Below are positions 21,186 to 31,129 of a DNA stretch of 64,000 nucleotides, piece by piece. The position numbers were made by a program, and so were the translations under genes. The stretch spans positions 248,001 through 312,000 of the forward strand of contig JAMAHW010000040.1 of assembly GCA_023627715.1 (NCBI GenBank). The letters run 5' to 3'. Positions within the stretch are counted from its first letter, which is position 1. The number at the start of each line of letters is the position of its first letter. The stretch comes from Periconia sp. R9002. Its lineage: Eukaryota > Ascomycota > Dothideomycetes > Pleosporales > Periconiaceae. The notes below the pieces were generated by a model that saw nothing but the letters and a program-made list of their open reading frames with translations, made no database searches and was not told the origin of the DNA.

Positions 21186-22564
21186 CTTGTAAACTGTTTA
21201 TTTGATTCTCTTTGAGATTTGGAGGAGAGTTTTTTTTTTGAGTCTTTTTGAAACTCTGAAGCGGGTTGTGAATTGAAGGTTGTATCCGCCAGTGGCTAAT
21301 TCGTGATCTGGAGCTGTACATCCCTTCGTAGAAAGATTGATATACTACATTAGCGGCTTCTGCCTAATGCATAGTGTTAACACATTAGCAGCTTCTGCCT
21401 CTTTCACTGTGGTGATACATACCAACACGGTTGAATGAATGCATGTGTGCATAAACAATGGTGCACTTCACTCAAGTTTCAACCAGTATCAATTGATATG
21501 TCCATGGTTAGTACCAGAGTTGATAATCAAGATTGTTCTTGCACAGTGGTTAGCAACAATTGTAGCGATACCGTTTTCGATAATTGACGATGTGTAAGAT
21601 TGTTGCATCTTGTTTTGTTATGCTGACGACTAGGTTGTCGGTCTGGACAGGCAGGTCAACACAATGTTTTCTCTCCCATCAAAAGTGTTTCCTTCTTCGC
21701 AATTGATTCGTGTCATTAGTCACGGTATCAATACTGGTTTGAATCTCAGGTAACGTCCTTGATTAGAAGTTGGCGTGCTCAAATGAAATAACGTCCCTGC
21801 CTGAGTAGCGAAAAAAACCCACCGTGCCGAAAAAATATAAGGGTTACTTTACTCTTAGGCAACTTTAAAACTATACGTACGTTAATATTTACTATGATTC
21901 TATATATGTTATATACACTAGCCACTAGTAGTTCTAAACCTTACAGGCCTCTTCTACTTAAAAATTCTATTTCTACTATCACTATTATACCTGTTTTATA
22001 CAAAGTACTCACTATACTAATGTATCATAATGAAAAAATCACTTTCAATAGTAAGTACTTAAGTTTTACTTATATTAAAATAGGACTCTACTAGTAGAGC
22101 AATTTATTAAACTTTTACTACTCTAATTACTTATAAAAGGTCTTACGTAAGCCTCCAAGTTATATAGTAATACTAGGATATTGTTATTAACCTTATGTCT
22201 ACTACAGTATGTAAATTTATGTACGCTGATTGGTACCGCATGTAATTTACAGTGGCCGCCAGGCCTGTGGCTGTGTGGAACTTTCCCCTTTGTCTGTGGA
22301 CGCTGGGACTGTGCGAGAGGACGGGGCAACGCGCTGCCATTGTCACGGCAGGATGGGCATCAAAAGGCACTGCAATCTCTAGCGCCTGAGAGGTGTTGGA
22401 TGCGGGGTGTTGCGGTCCACAGGCCCGACAGCTAATCAGCGGACAGCTTTTTGGTTCGACAGTCAATCAGATTAGCCGACACGACAACCCGTCAACTGTG
22501 ACTGGATTTACAGGAATCACTACATAAAGATTGCCGATAGACCCTAAAACCGTGCACAAGCTGA
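21186..22564. other. Intergenic region with an AT-rich island
   Basis: Promoter side of F-box B, then ordinary sequence to ~21800, an AT-rich island (listed separately), and an abrupt return to GC-balanced DNA from ~22230. The frames at 22173-22466 have no coding features. Confidence 0.5.
21830..22170. repeat. AT-rich island, probable RIP-degraded repeat
   Basis: About 340 bp dominated by TA dinucleotides, with very little CG and frequent in-frame stops on both strands, flanked by sharp composition changes. This is how repeats look after repeat-induced point mutation. The element is too short or decayed to classify. Confidence 0.45.
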
Positions 22565-24391
22565 CTAACCTAAATGAGGCAATTCTCCTGACCATGTTGT
22601 TCTGAATGCCCCGCTTGGTAGAGCAACGAACGATCGAAACATCTCGACGATGATAAACAGCCGACAAACGACGAATACGAAACTCAGAGTCACCATAATC
22701 ATGCCTACAGCGTTCTTTAGCCACATAGGTCGATCTTCTCGGTTGGTGATAAGTCTCCTGCCCCTTGTGACGATTGTGGCAATTCCCGCACCCAGTGGTA
22801 TAGCCGCTATTGTTGCCAGGGAGCATACACGCCAGGGGACTTTTTCCACTTGTGTTGGGAAAATAAAATCCCATGCCACGCAATGCAAGGCGCCGAATAT
22901 GATAAGCGCTAGCACAATGCCGTAGTTCATGTTGGCCTGTGCGGACACCGGTCGCTTGGAGTCACGATGGATTGCGTTGTTAGGAATCCAGATGCTTTGT
23001 CTCAATAGCCCCCAAGTAGCTGGTCCGGCAATGGCAATACGTATCATCTTCTCTGGAGTGGGATACCGGGCTGCATTAACAGTGACTGATGTCGAAGCAT
23101 CCTTCGGCTTGTCTAATAGGAGGCCGTACGTCAGTGCCGTGCAAATTGCGAAAGAAAACATCACAATTTCCAACTGGCTCGTTGGGATGTGGTAGCCAAG
23201 CCGAACTCCCATCTGGATAAAGAACCAGATGACCTGGCCTACAGCCAAAACTTTGACGAGTGCATCCTCTTTGTTTTTATCAGCTAACTCATCGTTCGAT
23301 AACTTTGGGAGGTTCTCGATGATTCCTAGTTCTCGTGCAATCAATAATTGATCGGCGTCTAGAATCCACAGATCTCCTTGGAGGGCGTAAAGGTTGTGGA
23401 ACCAACAATTGTAGTTTTCGAGAAATTTGTATCTCTCCCATTTAGTCTTGAAATGTTTCATTGCGACGATTTCGAGAGCTTTCTCTACGGCGTGGATGTT
23501 TGTGTCATTTGGCATCCAGTCAATTATACCAATTCTTCGGGATGACTTCTCCATCGATTTTCTCAGTGATTCTGCAGAAATCAAGCCGCGCCGCGACCTG
23601 GTTTGGAAATATGTTTGCATATGCACCGGCAGTTCTTGTTTGTGAGACTCGCCATTTTCTTCATCGTTTGTTCGCGGACCTAGTTCCTCAGCTTCACCAG
23701 GAACTGGGCTCGAACCGGTTGCTGGAAGTTGAAGGTTTTCCAGGCATGGTCGGTGGCTGGAGGATATTTGTGGTATCCGAGTCGAACTTGTCGGCAAAGC
23801 AATGGCGTCAGGATCTGCAGACGCGACAGTTTTTTCTTTGGAGGCATCATTTTCACCAACAACAGTGGTGTGATTCTGCATGTGAGATAATTGATGGGAG
23901 TCATTGTTTTGCTGATTACCAGGGGTAGTGTCGTTGTTAGTATGATCTGAAGCATTGGGCTCAAGTTCCTCATCTGCCTGATGTGTCTCCTCGGTGAACC
24001 TGATGGCAAATCCACCCATATTCGCAAGGTAGGTATGCGTGCGACTCCAAGGGACTTTGTCCGCCTTTCTGAAAGCGTCGAATCTTTCCTCGAGTATTGA
24101 AACAGATCGGTAATCGCTCCATGCTTTTCCCAGCGCCCACTCGGGCGCAACGACGTTGACAGCCATCCATTTCAGCTTCGCCAAGAACCTGATGGTCTTG
24201 CGCATGTAATCTTGGATCTTTCCACTGGGAGTCGACTGTGTCGGGACATTAAGATGAAGGATAGACCACGTGCTGAGGACGAGAATGCTGACACAGTTCC
24301 AGAGTATGTCTAAGGTTCCTCTGGTGTTTGGAGATGAGACAAAGCGAGTCCCTTGTGGGGGAAGAGTGCAGTTGCTGTGAAAGACTGTCAT
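22565..24391 (-). CDS. Multi-span membrane protein of unknown function
   Basis: A single-exon protein of 608 residues. The N-terminus has one hydrophobic span containing STWSILHLNVPTQ, a signature I associate with a widespread but uncharacterised fungal membrane-protein family. It is followed by a soluble region with KLKWMAVNVVAPEWALGKAW. Residues ~140-260 are a low-complexity Ser/Thr/Asn/Glu insert. After a second folded soluble part (DLWILDADQLLIARELGI) come about five more spans towards the C-terminus, ending VVCRLFIIVEMFRSF ... WSGELPHLG. The layout suggests a plasma- or endomembrane receptor-like or channel-like protein, but nothing shows a transported substrate. AT-rich decayed sequence flanks it on both sides. 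The start is the first ATG. Confidence 0.75.
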   Translation of the reverse strand: MTVFHSNCTLPPQGTRFVSSPNTRGTLDILWNCVSILVLSTWSILHLNVPTQSTPSGKIQDYMRKTIRFLAKLKWMAVNVVAPEWALGKAWSDYRSVSILEERFDAFRKADKVPWSRTHTYLANMGGFAIRFTEETHQADEELEPNASDHTNNDTTPGNQQNNDSHQLSHMQNHTTVVGENDASKEKTVASADPDAIALPTSSTRIPQISSSHRPCLENLQLPATGSSPVPGEAEELGPRTNDEENGESHKQELPVHMQTYFQTRSRRGLISAESLRKSMEKSSRRIGIIDWMPNDTNIHAVEKALEIVAMKHFKTKWERYKFLENYNCWFHNLYALQGDLWILDADQLLIARELGIIENLPKLSNDELADKNKEDALVKVLAVGQVIWFFIQMGVRLGYHIPTSQLEIVMFSFAICTALTYGLLLDKPKDASTSVTVNAARYPTPEKMIRIAIAGPATWGLLRQSIWIPNNAIHRDSKRPVSAQANMNYGIVLALIIFGALHCVAWDFIFPTQVEKVPWRVCSLATIAAIPLGAGIATIVTRGRRLITNREDRPMWLKNAVGMIMVTLSFVFVVCRLFIIVEMFRSFVALPSGAFRTTWSGELPHLG

Positions 24392-25184
24392 GATAGTTCG
24401 AGTGTATGTACTGTAACGCTGGTGTTAATGGAAAAGGAACGACAGACAGCTCTAGGTAACAACGAACTTCATCAGGCTGTCAACATAAGCTAACACGTGA
24501 TCGTCCACAGATTGATGTTTCTGATCGGTAAATAAACGCCACACCCCTTAAGCCACTAAGATATGGCGTAGAACACAATACAGCTATTCAAATTCCTAAT
24601 AATATACTATGTAAGCCTATTAAATTTATACGATAAAATTAATTAATTGCGAAGAAGAAGACATTTTAATTATTGAAATAATTTAGAAAAAATAAAAATT
24701 AAAAACTTTTTAGGATTACGAAGAAGGATTTAAGATACCTAAATAATAAAAAGTTCGAGGCATGGGGGGTTTTCACCACATAGGGAGGGACGTTACTAGG
24801 TAGTTGTTAGTGTAAGGGTTGGACCCCTTAACATATTTTTGGATAGCGGAAGCCCGGCCCCCACAATTAGAATTAGACGATTTGTATCATTATGTTAGTG
24901 TACATTGTGAATTCAATAACATATAGAGTACTAACTAAGCCTTCAATTGTATGTAATTACCTACTTAGGCCACTATAGTACAACAATTCGATGTACACTG
25001 TGCTCGTGGAAATGAGTCAAAGGTCTACTTGGTGTAACGTCGCCCATTGTCTCCTCGTTCCACTATCAAATCAAACATTCAGGCTTTTAATGCTCCATGC
25101 AGCATGCTCCACGCTACTACCTTTATGCGACCGACGTATTCAAGATATCTTTCCTAAAATTAGAACAGAGTTACATGCTCAAAA
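24392..25184. other. Intergenic region with a second AT-rich island
   Basis: Upstream of the membrane-protein gene and of the gene at 25185, which run divergently. The centre (about 24580-24745) is extremely AT-rich. A short GC-richer patch near 24760-24860 may be a further remnant. No gene. Confidence 0.5.
24580..24745. repeat. AT-rich island, probable RIP-degraded repeat
   Basis: About 165 bp with almost no C or G, long A/T words and no open frame. Same interpretation and same limits as the island at 21830. Confidence 0.4.
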
Positions 25185-26459
25185 ATGTCTGCCCCTCGGG
25201 AGTTAAAGAGCGAAACATCTAACGACCCTGCGCCGCCATCTCCGTGTGCATCCTCAGGCGGGACAACGCAACGATGGAGTGACTCAGAAGACCCCAATCC
25301 TGACGAAATAAGACGTCAAACCTGGCGTATTGCCTCTTATCACTCCAGGCCTCGCTACCAGTTCCAAAGCCAAACGCGAAGAGAAAGAGAACGAATCATT
25401 CAACAGACTCAGAAAGAACAATACGGACGGAAACAGACGCTTCCTTACGATGAATCTGCTGATTTGCACGTCAACGCTGAGAACAATGTCCGGGGACGAT
25501 GGGTCGAACAGGGCATCTGGAGACGAGATTGGGGACCGGCCTGGCCGAAAGGGGCAAGACCATCGGATAGAGATTGGCGACCTTCACTCCAAGAAAATGG
25601 GAGGCCGCGGCCTACCCGCCACTGGGGACATGAGAATATATCAGGCCTCCGGCACTTAACGCAGGCGGGGATGGAGTCCATGGCTGAGCCAAACCAAAAA
25701 GTAGTCAACGGGATCAGGCTGCAAAATCCAGATAGTTCTGCGAGAAAATCTGCATCTACTTTGGCAAGTGAAGTTACCAAGGCGACAGGGAAAGATTCTG
25801 CACTCAATATTTTAGCCTCTCGCCCCGATGAGCAGTTCAAGTTTCAGGTATCTAAAGAGTGTGAGTGGATCAGAGACGAACTCGAATTCACAGACTCTAC
25901 CGAGGGCGTCGATATTGATGTCTTGGCTTATAAAACAATCAAAATTCAGTGGATTGAAGATGAAATTTGGAATTTCGCTTGGGGCGACCTGCCGGGGAGA
26001 ACGTGGATGCACGAGGATTTCGAAGCTGAAGAGAAGAGAGAACGCCAAAACTCCAAATTGCGTCCTGAGGCGATCACCAACGACGATGCACAAATCCATC
26101 CTCCGACCACTGGGTCTCCTATTTCTCAGCCAATCACCAACAATCGTAACGGCGCTACAGTCAGGCATAGCGCGCCGTTCGTTCCTGAAGAGTATGATGC
26201 TCCTGGTGAACCGATCGTAGAAATCAAACGTATTAAAAGGAGAAAGACAAGGTCCTCCTCTACCAAGATACCCCCATCATATCGAGTCCTACGGAGTGCG
26301 CGTTCTTCAAAGGTGAAGAAAACAAACGAACAGAACTTCACTGTCCCAGATACGCGTTTGCGCAATCGGCGAGTGAAGGCTCCTACTTCGTTTGAAACCA
26401 AGGGCCTACGGAGAAGTAAGCGCATAGCTGCACAGAGGCAGAAAATGGCATCTAGTTAG
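25185..26459 (+). CDS. Hypothetical protein with basic SKR tail
   Basis: A single-exon protein of 424 residues, hydrophilic throughout. The first ~210 residues are rich in Arg, Trp, Glu and Gln. A core at about 220-285 looks conserved and folded: ECEWIRDELEF, VDVLAYKTIKIQWIEDE-like strands and a tryptophan-rich segment (WNFAWGDLPGRTWMHEDFEA). The C-terminus is strongly basic with RLRNRRVKAP and GLRRSKRIAAQRQ, which could serve as a nuclear targeting or DNA/RNA-contacting tail. I do not recognise the family. A role in the nucleus is inference from the tail only. Confidence 0.6.
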   Translation: MSAPRELKSETSNDPAPPSPCASSGGTTQRWSDSEDPNPDEIRRQTWRIASYHSRPRYQFQSQTRRERERIIQQTQKEQYGRKQTLPYDESADLHVNAENNVRGRWVEQGIWRRDWGPAWPKGARPSDRDWRPSLQENGRPRPTRHWGHENISGLRHLTQAGMESMAEPNQKVVNGIRLQNPDSSARKSASTLASEVTKATGKDSALNILASRPDEQFKFQVSKECEWIRDELEFTDSTEGVDIDVLAYKTIKIQWIEDEIWNFAWGDLPGRTWMHEDFEAEEKRERQNSKLRPEAITNDDAQIHPPTTGSPISQPITNNRNGATVRHSAPFVPEEYDAPGEPIVEIKRIKRRKTRSSSTKIPPSYRVLRSARSSKVKKTNEQNFTVPDTRLRNRRVKAPTSFETKGLRRSKRIAAQRQKMASS

Positions 26460-27050
26460 TTGGAGATTGGTTCCTAGTGAATACCGTGTCCTATGACTCT
26501 TATTGTGGCAAGTGGGAAGATGTCGAGCAGACGTTTGATAAAGGTATGACCGTAGTCAACACGGAGTTACCGGTGGGACATACCGTTGAGAGGGTGGGAG
26601 GGTTTCCTTTTCAAGTTAATGGTCTATTTTATGTTATAGCATGAATGTTAAATTTCGTATGCCTGTTTAGAATCACCTTTGTTTGCACATGAGATTATTG
26701 CAGGGACGCGGATCGTGAATACACAATGCAGGATGCACACAAACTTCAAGTTTTTCGAATTGACTATCACAGATACGATACAGCTGAAGCGAACTAGTCC
26801 TTAGCTATCAATATCTTTTTCCGGCAATTTTGATGATGAGCCTTGATGAACAGCGCGGATGCCACCTTCTCCTCGCCAGCAAAGCCCGAATATTTCTCAA
26901 TCTCCAGTGGATCTAGCTCATAGCTATAAGCTATAAGAACCACGTTCCATTCCTCATTCATTCTTCTTTTCATTTTTGCAGTCATCTTCAATTTTCTTCG
27001 GTGAGTATGAGCCTATTGTGCAAGTCCTTTTCTTGGACTGGGATAAGCTT
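26460..27050. other. Convergent intergenic region
   Basis: 3' flanks of the gene ending at 26459 and of F-box paralogue C. Nothing beyond short, featureless open frames. Confidence 0.5.
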
Positions 27051-28526
27051 TCAGTCCAATTGGCGGAGACGCACAGTTACTCCACACCGCGCAAGTTTCT
27101 TGTAAACCCGTTCATGGAAAAGGTCTTCGCGCGAATCGCCCAGGGTACGGCTGTAGCTCAATACGACCTCTCGCAGCTTCCAAAGAGAATGGCATTCTAA
27201 CCACTGCGCAAGTCGAGCAAGAAACACAAGAACGGATTTGGACGGATACGTAATCTCGAGCCGCTCCAGACTTTGGGGTACCAGACTGTAGATAGACACT
27301 GATTTAAGAATGTGCGGATCCAGCGAGCGCTTGAAGAAGAAGTCTTGAGGAACGGCCAGGAATTTAAGCTGCTTATAACGTCGGAGGGATTTCACACGAC
27401 GGACTCTCGGGAGCCACTTGTCAGGGCTTTCATCCAAAGGGTGTTTGATGATTTTGATAGAGAGGTACTCGAGTCGATCAGCCATGTCTCGAAGCCTTAT
27501 CATAAGGTGTTTGAATCTCCACCCCCCTGTCCCTTTGACCCTCACCAATTTTCCACCGGGCCGAAGGCTATGGCAACGCTCGATGATCATCTCGAAAGAA
27601 TTGCAATTCGGGAACAGGAATTGAAGCCTCCTCAACGGGTCGGTTTGAGTACCCCATAGACGAGGGTTCAAGAAACCCCAAACGCTCGTATGAATGATAA
27701 GCTTTGTGGCGTGGCGCACCGCACATTTGTCCCAATGAGTGAGGCTGTAATGGATGGCCCCGTCGTTGAGCTCGACGCCTGTGACCTTATCCATGTGTTG
27801 CAAGGGTCCAGTCAAGAAAGCAGAACCCATAAAAAGCCAACGCCTGGTGTCCGGTGCAGGAAAAGGTGAAGGAATGCGTGGTGTGGTGCTCCATTGCACA
27901 CCGAAAAGAATGCATTCCCTCAATGGGAATCGTGGCGGCTGATTCTTGAATACGTCTATGCGAATCGTGAGATTGCAGAGAGGTGAAGACAAAGCGAGGA
28001 TTATACCAGCGTAGTGTTGTTCTGTGCATTCCCGCTTGAATTTGTCGATCCATTCTGGTGAAGGACCCGAGTGAATTCCTCCTAACTCTCTGATTCGTTT
28101 GAGACATTGTTTGATGAACACTACGGGCTCAGTCCGATGAATCAAGCGACGCTTTAACACCCCGTCCGTGATAAATATGCTTAAATGGCGCATGTCGGTA
28201 AACAGGGAGGGCCGTTCTACCATGGTCCGAGCAAAGAGGAAAACGTGTGAATGCCAGCAGACGCCTTTGGGCGTGGTGTGGCTTCGACTGATGTAAGGAG
28301 TTTTGTATAATTCGTCTCGGGCCACCACGCAGAGCTTGCGCGAGACTAGACAGAGGGATGCCAGGTCTGCCATTGCTATGATATCGCTCGTGTTCCCATG
28401 ACGTATGATGCTTGCGATAGAGACAAGTAACTCTTGTGGGAGGCGCTCCAGCGGCGATATTTTTCGTGTCGCCCTGGTAGCTGGCGGCCGAGCGCGACGG
28501 ACGAGATGGAAATGCATGCACGCCAT
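27051..28526 (-). CDS. F-box protein, paralogue C
   Basis: A single-exon protein of 491 residues. A basic N-terminus (~25 residues) is followed by the F-box LERLPQELLVSIASII, then MADLASLCLVSRKLCVVARDE, TPYI and FLFARTMVERPSLFTDM. These blocks match paralogues A and B. A central segment, ILALSSPLCNLTIRIDV, and a leucine-rich C-terminal half follow (FLAVPQDFFFKRSL, then LERLEITYP). It ends RCGVTVRLRQLD, comparable to the GVTVTV ending of paralogue A. Predicted SCF ubiquitin-ligase substrate adaptor; substrate unknown. Of the family, this copy has the cleanest F-box. Confidence 0.85.
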   Translation of the reverse strand: MACMHFHLVRRARPPATRATRKISPLERLPQELLVSIASIIRHGNTSDIIAMADLASLCLVSRKLCVVARDELYKTPYISRSHTTPKGVCWHSHVFLFARTMVERPSLFTDMRHLSIFITDGVLKRRLIHRTEPVVFIKQCLKRIRELGGIHSGPSPEWIDKFKRECTEQHYAGIILALSSPLCNLTIRIDVFKNQPPRFPLRECILFGVQWSTTPRIPSPFPAPDTRRWLFMGSAFLTGPLQHMDKVTGVELNDGAIHYSLTHWDKCAVRHATKLIIHTSVWGFLNPRLWGTQTDPLRRLQFLFPNCNSFEMIIERCHSLRPGGKLVRVKGTGGWRFKHLMIRLRDMADRLEYLSIKIIKHPLDESPDKWLPRVRRVKSLRRYKQLKFLAVPQDFFFKRSLDPHILKSVSIYSLVPQSLERLEITYPSKSVLVFLARLAQWLECHSLWKLREVVLSYSRTLGDSREDLFHERVYKKLARCGVTVRLRQLD

Positions 28527-29434
28527 TGTGTATTTGCTGATGGAAAGTGCGCGGGGAGTGTGCGGAAAGTGCGTGAGAAGGCTACTATTCGGAGATTTAA
28601 CTGTTGAGAAGTCTTCGTTTCAAGCAGCAGAACATGATTTGATCGTTGTACAAGTATGACTATTACACATTAATGTGCGGAACATTGAGCGATATGCACG
28701 GACCACTTACCGAATTTGGTAAAGTGGTGCAAGAGTGTGTGCACAAAGCCACACCTGAGGGCGAGTAAATGCAGGAGCAAGAACTAAACAAGCGGGGTTA
28801 TAGGGACATCATGAAGCCAAGTTAGGTGGTCAGAATTACCTTCGAAGCGGTATACTACTTCATGTATGGTCGCACATTGACAGCCTGGGTACTATTGAGG
28901 GTGTTTTCTGGGTTGAATATGCAACACTGACTTGATCAATATGCCTTTACCTTCAAATGCTTTTTGGCAGGAGCTAGACCTAGCATAGACTAGCGTGCGT
29001 TCTGTACCAGTGCTTGTAGTTGGTACTTTAGAGTACTTCCGCAATCTGCAGACAGCACCTGATATATAGCCGTTACTTGATAAAACCCTAGGACGGACAA
29101 ACATTTCTTTTGCAAAATATTGTTGCCACAGTTTCGTTTAGTTCTTTCAGTGAAAACTTCAGTGACAATTGGGTTGCTTTTTTTTGTGGCAATCTATTCG
29201 CTGGGTCTTAACCCCAACAGGATCAACCTATGATTCGAGCACATGACATACCTAGTTCCACCAATGCTTCTATTTCGAACAGTGTATTCATATAAATCAT
29301 GTGTTATTACATTATCCAAACTTCAGGGGCTATATGCTACAACTATTTCCATTTTTCGCGTAATCTGACATTGTCTAACATTATTATAACCCTATCCTAG
29401 TCCTATATTGAATTCATCGAATACATACCGGAGT
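28527..29434. other. Intergenic region
   Basis: Upstream of F-box C and downstream of F-box D. A poly-T run and short AT-rich stretches occur near 29180-29380. No gene. Confidence 0.5.
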
Positions 29435-31129
29435 CTAGCACAGTGCATGACGAACCCCATCGACGCTTATCACATGGGTACGGATTCCTACACCCTTAAG
29501 AATTTGCCAAATCGGCAAGTCAGAAAATTCGAAGTCCGACGATGGCGGCGCGTTACTTCCAAGGAGATCGTCCAATATGTCATTACCATCGTCTTCCTCC
29601 TCAATCAGGTCATAGTCATCAGATTCATCCTCAGACTCATCATCAGCAGTGTCGTCTTCCTCCAGAGTCTCGATCAGAAACCTTCTATTGTTGCAGAGAC
29701 TGAAACTTATATCTCGGAGGTTGGGATAGTTACTCTTGTGATTGACAATATGTTCAAGAAATAACAAAGTATCAACCGTACAATCCACAATCTCAAGTTC
29801 TTCCAAAGACTGGGGAAAGAGACAGACGATGAGAGTGGCTTCGTTCTCAACCACAGTGACCCTAAAGAAAAATTCCTGAGGGCCCACTGCCATCTTGAGT
29901 TTCTTCAACTTCTCCAAGCTGCACGCAGGGTCCATCTTGTGCCAGATTCGTTTAATTGTATTGATTACATGAGCGTCAAGTTCCGTCTTAGGTCCGAAAA
30001 GCTCCGATGTGTTGATGATTAACTTCTCGATGTTCTGGGGTAAGGACTTCAGCATGCTGTCGAATCTTAGGGTCTGACTCTGCCCGAACCCATAGATAAA
30101 GGAACCCCATTCTGGATCATACCCCGATATTATCAATTCCAGAACCTGAAGTCGAACCAGCGTTTTTGCCATTCTTTCCATGAAGCTATTGTTTGGGTAT
30201 ATAGATCCTAAAAGCTCCTTGAAGTCCCTGTACATCTGTAGAGTTTCTACTTGGGAGCATGGTGGTTCCTTGATGGTCATATAATAATCCCACCGCTCAA
30301 AATGGGTTGGGGGGCAAATGCAGAGCTTATTTGGATTGGGAAATTCCACGAAATAGTATGCTAACTGTGGTGTGCATACCATTGATTCCAGCTTTCGAAA
30401 TCCCACAACCTCGGACGAGTGGCGATGAGGATTAGTAAACAATGTTCCGAAGAGCCCCTTGATGGAAGGACAATTTATTAGGCCATTCAACAATATGTGA
30501 GTGTGGAAAGGATCCCCATCGGCGTAAGAACAAAGATTGAGCTGTTTGAGTTCTGGAGTCAGAGTAAATAGGAATCCAATTTGCTCATTGATAGATCCGC
30601 TTAGGAGGTTTGCCGTCCAATTTTCTCCGAACCAGGTGGGTATGCCTCGGTTTTCGCTAATAAATTCTTTCAGCTGTAGCAAAAACGAGTTGGCAGGGAC
30701 AGTACGACCCAAGGATCCGCTGACGTTGTCGTTAATAGATATGCATTCCGGATATGTAAAGTCGTAATAAGTTTGTGGTCGGAAATCGTAGATGTTAATT
30801 TCCAGCGTTTTAATAAGTCCTCGAAGTTCGGGGCGCTCAAGTAAAGTCCTGATAAGCTGCGTGATAGCTGGGAGCTTTGATCCATTGCCCGGGTTGTTCA
30901 ATATTGGTACGTGCCGAAGAAGCTCTTGTTGGCCGATCGGCTGCAGTTTTTTGCACGTGAGACAAAGAGAACGAATATCTCTCATGGACCCCCTAAACTC
31001 CGTCTCCATCGAGGTATGGGTTCTAATTTTATACGCAGGATATATCTGTTGGAAGTCATTAATCTTGCGTCTGAGATAAAAAACGATCTTGAGCAGAAGC
31101 TCGTCTGGAAGGTCCGTCATGTGCGCCAT
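29435..31129 (-). CDS. F-box/leucine-rich protein, paralogue D
   Basis: A single-exon protein of 564 residues. The F-box begins almost at once, MTDLPDELLLKIVFYLRRK, followed by RSLCLTCKKLQPIGQQELLRHVP. LIRTLLERPELRGLIKTLEI parallels the RTLLEKP block of the other copies. The middle is an irregular leucine-rich region with FLFTLTPELKQLNL. The last 70 residues are strongly acidic (DDESEDESDDYDL and onward). It is more distant from paralogues A-C than they are from each other. Predicted ubiquitin-ligase adaptor. ATG choices at residues 1 and 4 are both possible. Confidence 0.8.
   Translation of the reverse strand: MAHMTDLPDELLLKIVFYLRRKINDFQQIYPAYKIRTHTSMETEFRGSMRDIRSLCLTCKKLQPIGQQELLRHVPILNNPGNGSKLPAITQLIRTLLERPELRGLIKTLEINIYDFRPQTYYDFTYPECISINDNVSGSLGRTVPANSFLLQLKEFISENRGIPTWFGENWTANLLSGSINEQIGFLFTLTPELKQLNLCSYADGDPFHTHILLNGLINCPSIKGLFGTLFTNPHRHSSEVVGFRKLESMVCTPQLAYYFVEFPNPNKLCICPPTHFERWDYYMTIKEPPCSQVETLQMYRDFKELLGSIYPNNSFMERMAKTLVRLQVLELIISGYDPEWGSFIYGFGQSQTLRFDSMLKSLPQNIEKLIINTSELFGPKTELDAHVINTIKRIWHKMDPACSLEKLKKLKMAVGPQEFFFRVTVVENEATLIVCLFPQSLEELEIVDCTVDTLLFLEHIVNHKSNYPNLRDISFSLCNNRRFLIETLEEDDTADDESEDESDDYDLIEEEDDGNDILDDLLGSNAPPSSDFEFSDLPIWQILKGVGIRTHVISVDGVRHALC

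Noticed and set aside
22173..22466. Short frames in the GC-balanced block next to the AT-rich island
   Set aside because: No domain or start context; possibly repeat remnant, but no match can be claimed without a search.
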